64,000 bases of DNA, taken from NCBI GenBank assembly GCA_039090855.1, contig CM077001.1, forward strand, positions 120,716,922 through 120,780,921, in the 5' to 3' direction. The notes under the pieces are model-generated. The model was not told the DNA's origin. It did not search any database and saw only the letters and a program-made list of their open reading frames with translations. The DNA comes from Macrothele yani. Taxonomy: Eukaryota > Arthropoda > Arachnida > Araneae > Macrothelidae. Below, one piece after another: positions 10,108 through 19,019 of the stretch. Both the position numbers and the translations under genes were made by a program. Positions within the stretch are counted from its first letter, which is position 1. Each line of letters opens with the position of its first letter.

Positions 10108-10775
10108 GTGCTAACAATAAAGATGAAACCGAATTTCGGGCGTAATGAGTACTTCTTTTGAATCCGTTCTGACGCGAATTAAATTTACCAAAGTCAGTGG
10201 AACCGGTATGGGAAACAATAGTATCTGACGGAAGAAAGAAGATCTTGTATTGGTTTTTTAATCCCTCAAATATTGCTGTAAACGGAATCGTGAACTTACG
10301 CCCTATTATTGGGCTTGAGCGATAAATTATATGAGAAGCATTTCGCAGTGGAAACGCTCTCCAACAATGGAAGAATTTTTCAAATAAGAGTTTTAGAAGC
10401 AGAGATATCGGGGGAAATGCAATTTACCTTTTCGCCCCTTAGCGGAAAATCTATGAGTAACTTGAAAAAATGGCTACACCTAAAATACTGTTCGACATAA
10501 ATGGAATCGAAAGGTAAAGAATTTTTTTCAATCGGATGTTTAGAAGCAAATATATGGAATAAAATGCATTTTGAATTCGATATCACCTGCATTTACGCCT
10601 TCTAGCGGCGAAATTGTACATCGTAAAAAAAAAAAAAGGTGATCATTCGCATATTTTAAGCTTCCCAATGCAAAAAGAATTTTTCAAATTGGGTTAATAG
10701 TTGCGTGTCTACAAACGGACGGACAGATCGATAACATAAGCACGATGGTTTTTTTACGAATGACTTCCTACAAAT
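10108..10775 (+). repeat. Second, shorter copy of the CTCF-like repeat element (copy B)
   Basis: It restarts with the same leader as copy A (gatgaaaccgaatttcgggc, then cttttgaatccgttctgacg and cagtatctgacggaagaaag) and contains motifs near 10431 (cgccccttagcgg) and 10595 (acgccttctagcggcg). It ends with the same terminal segment (acataagcacgatggttttt). Copies A and B lie head to tail with nothing between them. It is internally shorter than A, consistent with loss of one or more 455-bp higher-order units. Confidence 0.7.
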
Positions 10776-11772
10776 GGGAATTTTCCTCCATTCGGTGAAG
10801 ACATGAAGGTGAGCGCCGAGGTAAACGAATTAACTTGATACCCTTGTGAAACAAAGTAAAGGATATTTTGTTACCTGAACGTGATGTACATGATAATAAT
10901 TCTTTATCTCCCTTTTTTGGGGGTGGGAGCGACATTAGCGGCAAGTCCTAACATTCTTATCAGGTGATCAAAATATAAATAAGAGTAAACTTGTATGCTT
11001 CATTTTTTCCTTATTCACATAAGGAAAATTTGCACAGGAAAATTCGTGCCAATTATTTATAATAACATAACGGGCCCGGGACCAGCCCGGGCCTTAAAAA
11101 AGGAACCCGTGCTCATCTCAGTGGTAGACCTGTAGCTTGTTGTGCGTGAGTTCTATATGCGGCGAGAGTACTCTTTTGTGCTTTACAACCAAAAGAGCAG
11201 ATAGCTTGAAGACGCAAAGATCTAATTAGCAAATAACTGCGTTTCCTCGATGGTGTAATGCGATTTGATTTTTAATTCGAAGTACGTTTTATTGTTGTCT
11301 AGAAAAGACAACAAGCGATTGTGATACCTCTGTTTGTAAATACATAGGTTACCCTGTATGAAGTATTTGTACAAATACATATATGCTATGAATGACTGCA
11401 CTAGTTTCAGTGTCATATTCTTCTCAGGGACAAACTTTCAACTGCGTATGACGTCACAGTCTTATGACGCACACGTAATTTGGGATTTCCCTGTTTCATT
11501 TTACTTGCTTCACGTAACTTGCAACAGCTCAGTTAAGTATGACGTCATGGTTCTACGGCTCTCTTTAAAACACGTGACGTCACAATTGAACTTTCAGCTT
11601 ACAGACGTCATTTCTCTTTTTTTTTCTTTTTTTTTTTTTCAGCTGCGTTGTTAATCTTCACAGAGAAAGCAAGCCGAGAAGAGAAAACAGGAGTTTTCAA
11701 TAATCATGAAATCTGCGTAAAAATCGTGAACAGGTAATCAAACATGAGAATACACATTTGGTAAAGCAAAAT
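10776..11772. other. Noncoding stretch
   Basis: No gene is seen. It contains a GC-rich gggcccgggaccagcccggg segment (about 11072-11091) resembling hAT MITE ends elsewhere in the window, and the CRE cluster listed separately. Confidence 0.4.
11449..11610. promoter_or_regulatory. Cluster of CRE palindromes
   Basis: Three exact tgacgtca palindromes occur at 11449-11456, 11540-11547 and 11575-11582, with a partial gacgtca at 11604-11610. This octamer is the binding site of CREB/ATF bZIP factors. Three in 134 bases is well above chance. No clear gene starts downstream; a pyrimidine tract (11611-11640) and a SINE follow. It may be a regulatory relic of a lost LTR, since the LTR remnant at 3.5 kb also carries paired CREs. 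Confidence 0.4.
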
Positions 11773-11784
11773 ATTGGATCATTT

Positions 11785-12004
11785 TTTTTTTTTTTGATTG
11801 GAGGTTTAACGACCACCGTGAGCAACTCAATGGGCTATAAGCAGTCGCCCGTCCCTAATTTAGGGTCACTGGTTCCAGGGAAGGGAGAGAGCCAGTGCCG
11901 TAAGACAAACACAACATCCATGCCTAACCGGGATTCGAACCCGGACCCCTTACGGACGAATGATCAGAGGCCAACGCCTTAGACCACTGCGCCACCGGGG
12001 CGGC
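11785..12004 (-). mobile_element. tRNA-derived SINE, copy 1
   Basis: Read on the minus strand it starts gccgccccggtggcgcagtg (A-box region), contains ggttcgaatcc (B box), a tRNA-unrelated body (gcactggctctctcccttcc..., ctaaattagggacgggcgac) and ends in a poly(A) tail, which appears as T12-13 on the plus strand. A 12-bp target duplication attggatcattt flanks it (11773-11784 and 12005-12016). It would be transcribed by Pol III and mobilised by a LINE. Six copies are in this window. Confidence 0.9.
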
Positions 12005-12227
12005 ATTGGATCATTTAATTAAACACCGGAAATAAATACATACAGTGCTGCCATGAGGAGAAAATTTATGTAAAACATTTGATAAAGCACACTTCAACTA
12101 TTGAAATAACTAGAGGGTGATGTCACACCTTAGAAGCCCTAAATTGTCGACACCATACACAGAATTTAACCTTATGCTTTATTTACATCATTGGGTGCTG
12201 CTGTCCATTTTCTGTTATTTCTGTTTC

Positions 12228-12400
12228 TTTTTTGGGGGGAGTGGGGGGTGGGAGTTTAAAGACAACCGTGAGCAACGCTAAGGACCATAAGCAGTCGCTC
12301 GTCCCTAATTTAGGGCCACTGGTTCCACAGAAGGGAGAGAGAGTTGGTGCCATAAGGGAAACAACATGTCTCACATGCCTCAACCCGGAGAACTCGGACG
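12228..12400 (-). mobile_element. tRNA-derived SINE, copy 2, degenerate
   Basis: Shares the body of copy 1 (gtgagcaacgctaaggacca, cgctcgtccctaatttaggg, cactggttccacagaaggga) but the tRNA-like head is decayed and the B box is not recognisable. It is older than copies with intact heads. Confidence 0.75.
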
Positions 12401-12498
12401 CAGGGATTTATACGCCCTTCCTAACATCCCTCCAACATGCTCAAATTTCCTCAGACAGCCCCATTAAAAAATCTCAACACTTCTCCGTTTGGAGGTGT

Positions 12499-12532
<34 letters not shown>
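12499..12532. repeat. (AC)n microsatellite
   Basis: About 16 perfect AC repeats. Confidence 0.95.
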
Positions 12533-12534
<2 letters not shown>

Positions 12535-12548
12535 AGCATGTATGTAAG

Positions 12549-13809
12549 GTGTACAAATACGTTTTAAAGCGTTTTTTGTGTGACGTATACCGCTAATTTA
12601 CATATCCGACATTCCCCCGCGTTATTGTCATGTGACCGTAACTGGTCCAGAGTATGACATGTGACACAGAAGTTTTCCAAAAGTCAAACGCATTTGCACA
12701 TCGGTAGGTGAAAGATGGCAAGCGATACTGCATTTATTCGACACTGCATTCGTTATGAATTCCATCAAGGAAAAAGTGCTGCAATAGCATGTTAATCGAT
12801 TTGTTCTGTTCTGGGGTAGAATATTGTGTCGAAAAGCATGTGTGAGTTTTGGTTTAGACGATTTAAAGCAAGTGATTTTGATGTTAGCGATCGAGAACGT
12901 AGCGGCGCCCCCGCAGAAGGTTGCACATGAGGAAAAGCAAGCAATGCTGGATGAAGATTCGTCTCAAACGCAAAAGGAACTAGCTGAACAACTGGGGGTA
13001 ACTCAACAAACCATTTCCAATCGTTTACGCGCAATGGGAAAGATTCAGAAGGAAGGAAAATGGGTGCCACATGGCCTGAGCCAGAGGAGCAAGGATGAGC
13101 GTGTCATGAAGTGTTTGAATCTGTTGAATAAACAACACAGAAAGTCTTTCCTGTGGAAAATCGTTACGGGTGATGAAAAGTGGATATGGTAATCTCAAAC
13201 GGAAAAAAACACCGGGTGGACCCCGGTGAAGCAACGACTTCGACACCGAAACGCAATATTCACTCCAAGAAGGTTCTGCTGTGCATCTGGTGGGATATGA
13301 AGGGTGTGCTCTATTATGAACTATTGGAACAGGGTTAAACTGTTGCTGCTGATCGCTACAAGCAACAATTGCTGCGATTGAACCAGGAAATCTGTTGGAA
13401 ACGTCCGTTCATAGGCAAAGGATTGCGTCCCGTGAAATTACTGCATGACAACGCTAGGTCGCATGTCGCGAAATCGGTCAAGGAAACGTTATTGACGCTT
13501 GGCTGGAAACTTTTGGAGTACCCGGTGTATAGTTCCGACATAGCCCCTTCAGACTATTATTGTTCCAATCGATGCAACATGGTTTGTCTGCTGTACGGTC
13601 CCTGACATGTGACGAAGTGCAAAAATGGGTTGACGACTTCATCGCTTCACACGACGAAGTATTCTTCATGGCTGGAATCCGTCAGCTGCCCGACCGAAGG
13701 CGAAAGGTGATAGATAATGACGTCGCATATTTTGATTTGTAAAGGTTGTTGTTTTCTCTCAAATTACATGTTGCGTTGTCTTTAAACGCTTTTAAACTTA
13801 TTTTTACAC
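12549..13809 (+). mobile_element. Mariner element, full-length, inactive
   Basis: Imperfect TIRs of about 28 bp (12549-12577 gtgtacaaatacgttttaaa; 13784-13809 as reverse complement gtgtaaaaataagtttaaaa) bound a 1.26-kb element, the normal mariner size. It abuts the CTCF-like repeat copy that begins near 13828. Confidence 0.85.
12715..13742 (+). pseudogene. Mariner transposase with several frame breaks
   Basis: From the ATG at 12715 the reading gives MASDTAFIRHCIRYEFHQGK, then CEFWFRRFKASDFDVSDRER (helix-turn-helix and linker), [10 protein letters not shown] (first D), LLHDNARSHVAKSVKETL (second D) and YSSDIAPSDYY (third D), the D34D arrangement. It ends VIDNDVAYFDL at 13742. Stops and frameshifts near 12790, 12930, 13190, 13337 and 13565 break it, but all three aspartates remain. 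Length matches about 340 codons. Confidence 0.9.
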
Positions 13810-13827
13810 TCAATATATACTATTTTT

Positions 13828-14177
13828 AGCACGTCTTTGGTAAAAAAAGTACGTGCTTATAGTATCACTTTGTCCGTCCGTCTGTGGACCCCATATCTCT
13901 GCAACTATTAGTCCGATTGAAAAATCCTTTTATTAACAGAAAGCTTGAAATATGAGAACGATGATCCTTGCTTTCCGGTTATATTATAACTTCGCCACTA
14001 GAGGGCGTAAATGCAAATTCTGTCGAATTCAAAATATATCTTATTCTATATATTTGCTTCTAAATATCCGATTGAAAAAAAAATCTTTCTGCCTTTGGAT
14101 TCCATTTATAACGAACACTCTTTTGGGTACAGTTTCTTTTTCAAATAATTCATAGATTTTCTGCTAGGAGGTTGAAG
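13828..14177 (-). repeat. CTCF-like repeat element, inverted copy, first part
   Basis: Starts with the terminal hairpin (agcacgtctttggtaaaaaa...acgtgct), then the leader atatctctgcaactattagt, and motifs cgccactagagggcgt at 13993-14008 and ctgctaggagg near 14161. It is the reverse complement of the 8.3-kb family, cut by the Tc1 at 14178. Confidence 0.75.
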
Positions 14178-15393
14178 TACACTGAAGTGCCAGAAAAACT
14201 GGTACAGACGAGCTCATGCAAAATACATAGCAACGTCACCTATGCGCGTACACGGTTGCGTCCGCCAGTGCGTATATAAAGTAATAGACATCCTTACCAG
14301 CTGTCAGAGCTGTTTTTAGCATGAGAATGACAAGTAATAACGCTTTAAGCGATTTTCAACGCAGTGTCATAGTTGGCGCTCGTGAGATGTATTTCGGAGG
14401 TAGAAACGAAGGTTCGATTTTCACGGACGACCATTGCAAGGGTGTACCGCGACTACAAGAATTCCGGCAAAACCTCCAACCTACGATACCAGTGTGGCCG
14501 TAAAAAGACATTGGGTGAACGTGACCATCGTCGGCTGTCAAGAATCGTTTCACGCGATAGGCATGCAACACTCTTGCAGGTATCATCGGAATTCAATGCT
14601 GGAGCCTCAACAAGCATCAGCGTCCGGACTGTGCAACGTACCCTGCACGATATGGGCTTTGAGAGCTGACGCACAACACGAGTCCCCTTGATGGGTGCAC
14701 GACACAGAGCTATGCGCCTCGCTTGGGCACGGCAACACCGCCACTGGACACTTGATGCCTGGAAACAAGTAGCCTGGTCTGACGAGAAGCGTTTCCAACT
14801 GTATCGGGAAGATGGAAGGATTCGTGTGCGGCGCAAACCCCATGAAGCCATGGATCCTGCTTGTCAACAGGGAACTGTACCTGCTGGTGGGGGGTCCGTA
14901 ATGGTATGGGGTGTGTTTATCTGGACTTCACTGGGACCCCTGGTACGTCTGCAAACGTCTGTAACTGGCCAACGCTATGTGCGCATCCTTTCTGACGAGG
15001 TACACCCATTCATGTCCTGCATTCATGCTGATGGGTTGCGCCTGTTCCAATAGAACAACGCACCTGCACACAAGTGTCGGGACGCCATAGTTTGGTTAGA
15101 GGAGCGTTCATCTGAGTTTGGGGTGTTGCCATTCCCATCCAAGTCCCCAGATCTGAACGTGATAGAAAACATTTGGGATGCCATGCAACGCGCTATCGAA
15201 CACAGGAATCCGAGACCTCGGAATACACCCGAATTGTGGAACGCTCTGCAGGAAGTATGGTGTGCATTGCTTACAGCATATTTCCAGAAGCTAGTGGAGT
15301 CCATGCCCCGTCGTATTTCTGCAGTCCTGCGCTCCCGTGAGGGACTTAACAAGTATTAGACTGGTGTACCAGTTTTTCTGGCACTTCAGTGTA
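14178..15393 (+). mobile_element. Tc1 element nested in the CTCF-like repeat
   Basis: TIRs of about 31 bp (cactgaagtgccagaaaaac...) lie inside TA duplications at 14178-14179 and 15392-15393. The repeat element resumes at 15394, so the insertion is younger than that repeat copy. Confidence 0.93.
14321..15359 (+). pseudogene. Tc1 transposase, dead: second catalytic Asp is Asn
   Basis: Starts MRMTSNNALSDFQRSVIVGA. A frameshift near 14395 shifts reading to SRTTIARVYRDYKNSGKTSN (helix-turn-helix), a TGA after MGFES breaks the frame again, then AWSDEKRF (first D), RIRVRRKPHEAMDP, VMVWGVFIWTSLGPLV and the second site. That site reads Q-stop-N-N-A-P-A-H instead of QQDNAPAH, so it has both a stop and D to N. 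The E in NVIENIWD is kept. It ends LNKY at 15359. Length is typical of Tc1. Confidence 0.9.
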
Positions 15394-16500
15394 TATCTTA
15401 CTTTTGTCGATATCTCTGCTTCTAAGAGTCCGATTTGAAAAATTCTTTCTTTATAAGAGAGCGTTTCTACTGGGAAATGTTTCTCACATAATTTCAGAAA
15501 TTTCCACTAGAAAGCGTAAGTTCTCGTTCTGGTTTGCCGTAATATCTGCGGGATTAAAAACCCGATTGAGAAAATTCTCTTTCGGTCAGGTACTGCTAAC
15601 TATGAAAACATTTTCTGTGTATTTCCTTCCCAAAAAATGCACAGTTTCGCCGCTAGGGTGGGCAAATATTTAATATATTTTTCTCGATATCTCTGACTCG
15701 AAAAGTCAGATTTCAAAATTCGGATACCCTTTGCTTGTGGAGTATTCAAAGTTCGTACATGAGGAGTCTTTCATAATTCACAGTTCTGTCGCTAGGTGGT
15801 GTTTGTGTATTTCTGTTTCAGTTCTATCTCTGCTTCTAAAAATGTATTGAGAAATTCCTTTTCTGGCTTTATGCGAATTGCTACAATAAAGATGGGGAAC
15901 ATTATCCTTTTTAAATAACGTACAGTTTTCCAGAGGCGTAAGTGTTCAAATCTTTTTCTCGCTATCTATGCTTTAGGAGACGTATTTGAAATTTTTTTTC
16001 CTTAGCATAGCTGTTGCTATGGCGAATACATTTCGCATATTTTCAACCTTTTCATTATGGACAATTCTTCCACTAGGAGGCGTAGTTTCCTTCTGTATCT
16101 TCCACTTTTTTTTTTTTTTTTTTTTTTTTTGATTGAAGGTTTAACGACCACTGTGAGCAACTCAATGGACTATATAAGCAGTCGCTCGTTCCTAATTTAG
16201 GGCCAGTGGTTCCAGGGAAGGGAGAGAGCCAAGGCCGCAAGACAAACATGACATCCATGCCTCACGGGATTCAAACCCGGTCCCATCACTGACGAATGGT
16301 CAGATGCCATCGCTTAGACCACTGCGCCACCGGGGCGGCATTTCCTACTTTAAATGTTCGATTTGTAAATCACTTTGTTTCTCATACTTCCACCTTCTCT
16401 GCAAAACTTTTTGTGCACAATTTCTTAATTTTCGTAATATACGTTTTAGCTCCTGTGGATGCAAGTAGCTGTTCCTATTTCTGGATGTTCTATTGATTGT
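15394..16500 (-). repeat. CTCF-like repeat element, inverted copy, continuation
   Basis: Resumes with gatatctctgcttctaagag and carries motif positions near 15503 (tccactagaaagcg), 15649 (gccgctagggtggg), 15788 (tcgctaggtggtg), 15931 and 16068 (tccactaggaggcg). A SINE sits at 16129-16341. The distal part 16342-16490 (tacgttttagctcctgtgga) matches 41600-41670, so it belongs to the same element. Confidence 0.65.
16129..16341 (-). mobile_element. tRNA-derived SINE, copy 3
   Basis: Same family as copy 1: poly(A) tail as T26 on the plus strand (about 16105-16130), body, and tRNA head ending gccgccccggtggcgcagtg on the minus strand. The B box reads ggtttgaatcc, one change from consensus. It lies inside the inverted CTCF-like repeat. 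Confidence 0.9.
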
Positions 16501-16869
16501 AGAAATCCGGTTGATTTTGACATACGACTACGTCTTTCTCCTTTCTGTGTATTGGGAGGAAGACGTAGTTCTAATATCAGGAGCACGGATGCAACGCGTA
16601 AAATGTCACACATTTGAATGCTTTCATCTTCAAAACTAATAATCGTACAGTAATACATAATACAGCATTACATAGTTCATAGAGTCCCATTTACAACAAA
16701 ACAAGTTTCAATCTTCCACCCCTTAACTCTTCGATACAGTAGCGTTTGAAAGTTAAGCTAAATTTCGTGTGATTGCGTTTAGCCTCACGCCGTTTTAAGG
16801 TTGATAACTAGTGAATATAATGATAGCAATGACGTCAGTCTCGCATTCCATATGTAACGGTCAGAGCTA

Positions 16870-16952
16870 ACGGACGTACGTGATAAACCGAAATAAAGTG
16901 GATTTGAAATTTATTTAAATCCACTTTATTTCGGTTTATCACATACGTCCGT
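16870..16952. repeat. Long hairpin 1
   Basis: Arms of 36 bp (16870-16905 and 16917-16952; acggacgtacgtgataaacc...) are inverted with one mismatch and an 11-base AT-rich loop. It joins hairpin 2 with a 3-base overlap. Confidence 0.9.
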
Positions 16953-17016
16953 GACCTTTCGGTTGATGACTTAGGGGCCCGAAAACGGCCCCTAAATAAT
17001 CAACCGAAAGGTCACG
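16950..17016. repeat. Long hairpin 2
   Basis: Arms of 30 bp (16950-16979 and 16987-17016; cgtgacctttcggttgatga...) with two mismatches and a 7-base loop. The tip is GC-rich (aggggcc/ggcccct). Confidence 0.9.
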
Positions 17017-17144
17017 GGAATGTAGGGTGCGTCAAAAGTCCGTGCTCTAGGATGCGTTTTACCCGAGTTCGACTTTAGAGCCACAACCAGAGTTGGAAAA
17101 GGGTCAGACCTTTCTTGCTAATTTTTGTGTTAGTAAATTTTGTG

Positions 17145-17798
17145 TTAGTTAACTCGCCGGCGGTGTAACGTCAATGGTAATCGGAGCAATGGACGCCGTG
17201 CGACAAGTCCCCGCTCTTGCAGACGACGTCGAACGGTACGTGCTGACACACGTTGTTGCGCAACACACCCTAATTCCTGCGCTAACGTTCGTGATGTGGC
17301 GGTGCGAGCCGTCAATGCCCGCCGCACAATATGCCGGTCCACTCATTCGGTGATGTGCCGCGGCTGCGGCAAACGCTCACATCGATCCGTCCGTCCCTCC
17401 TGCACCCACCGAATCCATACTCGCCTCACTGTGGCAGGATGTCGTCCCACACGGGCACCGATGTCTCGGTACGATAAACCGCTGTCGCGAAAAGCCTACT
17501 AGTATTCGTCCTCTGTCGAACTCCGAAACGTGCTGGAATGACTGCCGTATTCTGCCACGAGTCATCAGGAAGCTTCCACGCACAGGTCCGGCAGCACAAC
17601 ACACTTCCACTACTTACACCCCGCCTTCTGTGCACCCTTCTTATAGTGCTTCTCGGTGGCGTGCCAGGCGCACATGATTTGCATATGCCATGCAATGTTA
17701 ATAGTTTGCATGTCTTCTTGCGGGCGACGCATGCTGCGAATTTCACGCCAATCAGATGCTTCCTTCTTGGTGTTGCATTTTGGGTGGCCAGCAGTGTA
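17145..17798 (-). pseudogene. 5' part of a Tc1 element and transposase N-terminus
   Basis: The 5' terminus is at 17798 (cactgctggccacccaaaat inside TA). Minus-strand reading then gives FQHVSEFDRGRI and RHIVRRALTARTATSRTLAQ with RVSARTVRRRLQERGL, the DNA-binding half of a Tc1 transposase, through PLTLHRRR near 17150. The catalytic half is absent. Several frameshifts occur near 17400-17500. It is a truncated relic. Confidence 0.75.
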
Positions 17799-17805
17799 GC
17801 AATCT

Positions 17806-17834
17806 AATCTCTCTCTCTCTCTCTCTCTCTCTCT
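17806..17834. repeat. (CT)n microsatellite
   Basis: About 14 CT repeats directly left of the hAT target region. Confidence 0.9.
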
Positions 17835-18429
17835 TTGTTGTAGTTTGTCTTGTTTAAATCGTATATCTCTCTCCTCTCTTTGTCAGAGACGACTTTAGAT
17901 TTTTTGGGGCCCTAGGCGCTAAAAGGTTCAGCCCCCCTCCCCTTTCTTATCCCATCAGAGATTTTCATTCCTCAGATTAACAAAAAAAAAAGGGGGGGGG
18001 GAATCAAGAAAAATGCCATTATATCTTCCTATTATTAGAAAGTTCTTTAAAAAACAGTGCTAGTGTAATAATTTTGTCTGTCCGTGCACATCGAACTTTT
18101 TGATTTTAGAGATATTTCAAAAATTATTTTTGCGGTTAATAGGAAATCAATGGATATTAAGTTTGGCACTTTTAACACCTGTATCCCATTTATACATGCA
18201 GCACTGCAGTTATCAAAACAGAAGCATACGAATTAAATGCAAAAGATCCGATTTGAAAATGGAAAAGTAGGAACTGCAGGTTTTTGAGTAAGAGTATCAT
18301 TGAAACTCTTTATTGCTTTTTCAAAAGCTAGTTTTAAGTAGATTTAAGAAATGGAGAAGGTAATAAGGAATAAGGAAAAGGTATTTAAGGAATAGGAAAC
18401 GTACTTGATGATGATCAGTATTAAAACCA

Positions 18430-18593
18430 TGTGACGTACCTGCCAGCAGGACGCACACGACATAAAGGCAGATAGGAATCAGAATAAAACGTCTGCGTAG
18501 CTCAGTTGGTAGAGCGACTTGTTCCGGAATAAGCGGCCTCGGGTTCGAATCCCGGCGTAGACCAAAAATGACGGAGAAATTTACTTCGTTATA
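18430..18593 (+). repeat. Left LTR of the TRIM
   Basis: It starts tgtgacgtacctgccagcag and ends cttcgttata. It differs from the right LTR at three sites (one in the leader, one in the A box, one in the B box), which implies recent insertion. The embedded A and B boxes are better here than in the right copy. Confidence 0.85.
18491..18563 (+). tRNA. tRNA-like sequence inside the left LTR
   Basis: Exactly 73 positions fold as a tRNA cloverleaf. A 7-bp acceptor stem forms (gtctgcg with cgtagac, one G-T pair), the D arm is gctc-agttggta-gagc, and the T arm is tcggg-ttcgaat-cccgg. The A box tagctcagttgg and B box ggttcgaatcc match the Pol III consensus. The anticodon arm is poor: by position the anticodon would be CCG, but the stem pairs only if shifted by one base. 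cca follows the acceptor stem in the DNA, as in sequences copied from mature tRNA. It is probably a Pol III promoter unit and not a working tRNA gene. Confidence 0.6.
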
Positions 18594-18594
18594 A

Positions 18595-18606
18595 TGGCGC
18601 CCGAAC
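18595..18606 (+). promoter_or_regulatory. Primer-binding site complementary to tRNA-Lys 3' end
   Basis: tggcgcccgaac lies one base past the left LTR. It is complementary to the 3' end of animal tRNA-Lys(TTT) including CCA. Homology ends after 12 bases. Confidence 0.8.
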
Positions 18607-18855
18607 TATCCGGATGACCCGGCCGTTCAAAATCTCGCATTGGTGTGATGTTATTTCCACACCGCGAGACAGGAAAAATCAGAGAATTCCTTCTCCAGCG
18701 CTTCGAAAAATAAAAATGTGTGATGTTGCATTCCACACAGCAGATTGACTGGGAGTTCTCAAGTGCACGTTCTACAGTGGATGGCTACCTGCAACGATTC
18801 ATGGTCACGGCTGACCCGTGGGCCATGCCCCCGGCCCTCTTTCGGGGGGGGGAGA

Positions 18856-19019
18856 TGTGACGTACCTGCCAGCAGGACGCACACGACATAAAGGCAGATA
18901 GGAATCAGAGTAAAACGTCTGCGTAGCTCTGTTGGTAGAGCGACTTGTTCCGGAATAAGCGGCCTCGGGTTTGAATCCCGGCGTAGACCAAAAATGACGG
19001 AGAAATTTACTTCGTTATA
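18856..19019 (+). repeat. Right LTR of the TRIM
   Basis: Same length as the left LTR, three substitutions. A polypurine tract (18844-18855) directly precedes it. Confidence 0.85.
18917..18989 (+). tRNA. tRNA-like sequence inside the right LTR
   Basis: Same as the left copy apart from one A-box change (tagctctgttgg) and one B-box change (ggtttgaatcc). Both changes weaken the Pol III consensus, so the right unit is probably less active. Confidence 0.55.

Larger units (their letters stand above)
18430..19019 (+). mobile_element. TRIM retrotransposon with a tRNA-like unit in each LTR
   Basis: Two 164-bp direct repeats (18430-18593 and 18856-19019) differ at three positions only and start TG. 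One base after the left repeat lies tggcgcccgaac (18595-18606), identical to the first 12 bases of the tRNA-Lys primer-binding site used by many retroelements. Directly before the right repeat is a purine run (ggggggggg then aga, 18844-18855) that fits a polypurine tract. The element is flanked by aacca on both sides (18425-18429 and 19019-19023, one base shared with the LTR end). The internal 262 bp code for nothing. Total length is 590 bp. Both LTRs hold a 73-base tRNA-like sequence. Confidence 0.85.

Noticed and set aside
8256..10775. Helitron identity of the CTCF-like repeat
   Set aside because: A terminal hairpin exists, but I could not show a 5' TC, 3' CTRR or A-T target with no duplication. 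Left as an unclassified element.
18491..18989. Two ordinary tRNA genes
   Set aside because: Both lie in 164-bp direct repeats that continue on each side with a primer-binding site and purine tract, and the anticodon stem pairs poorly. An LTR context explains them better.
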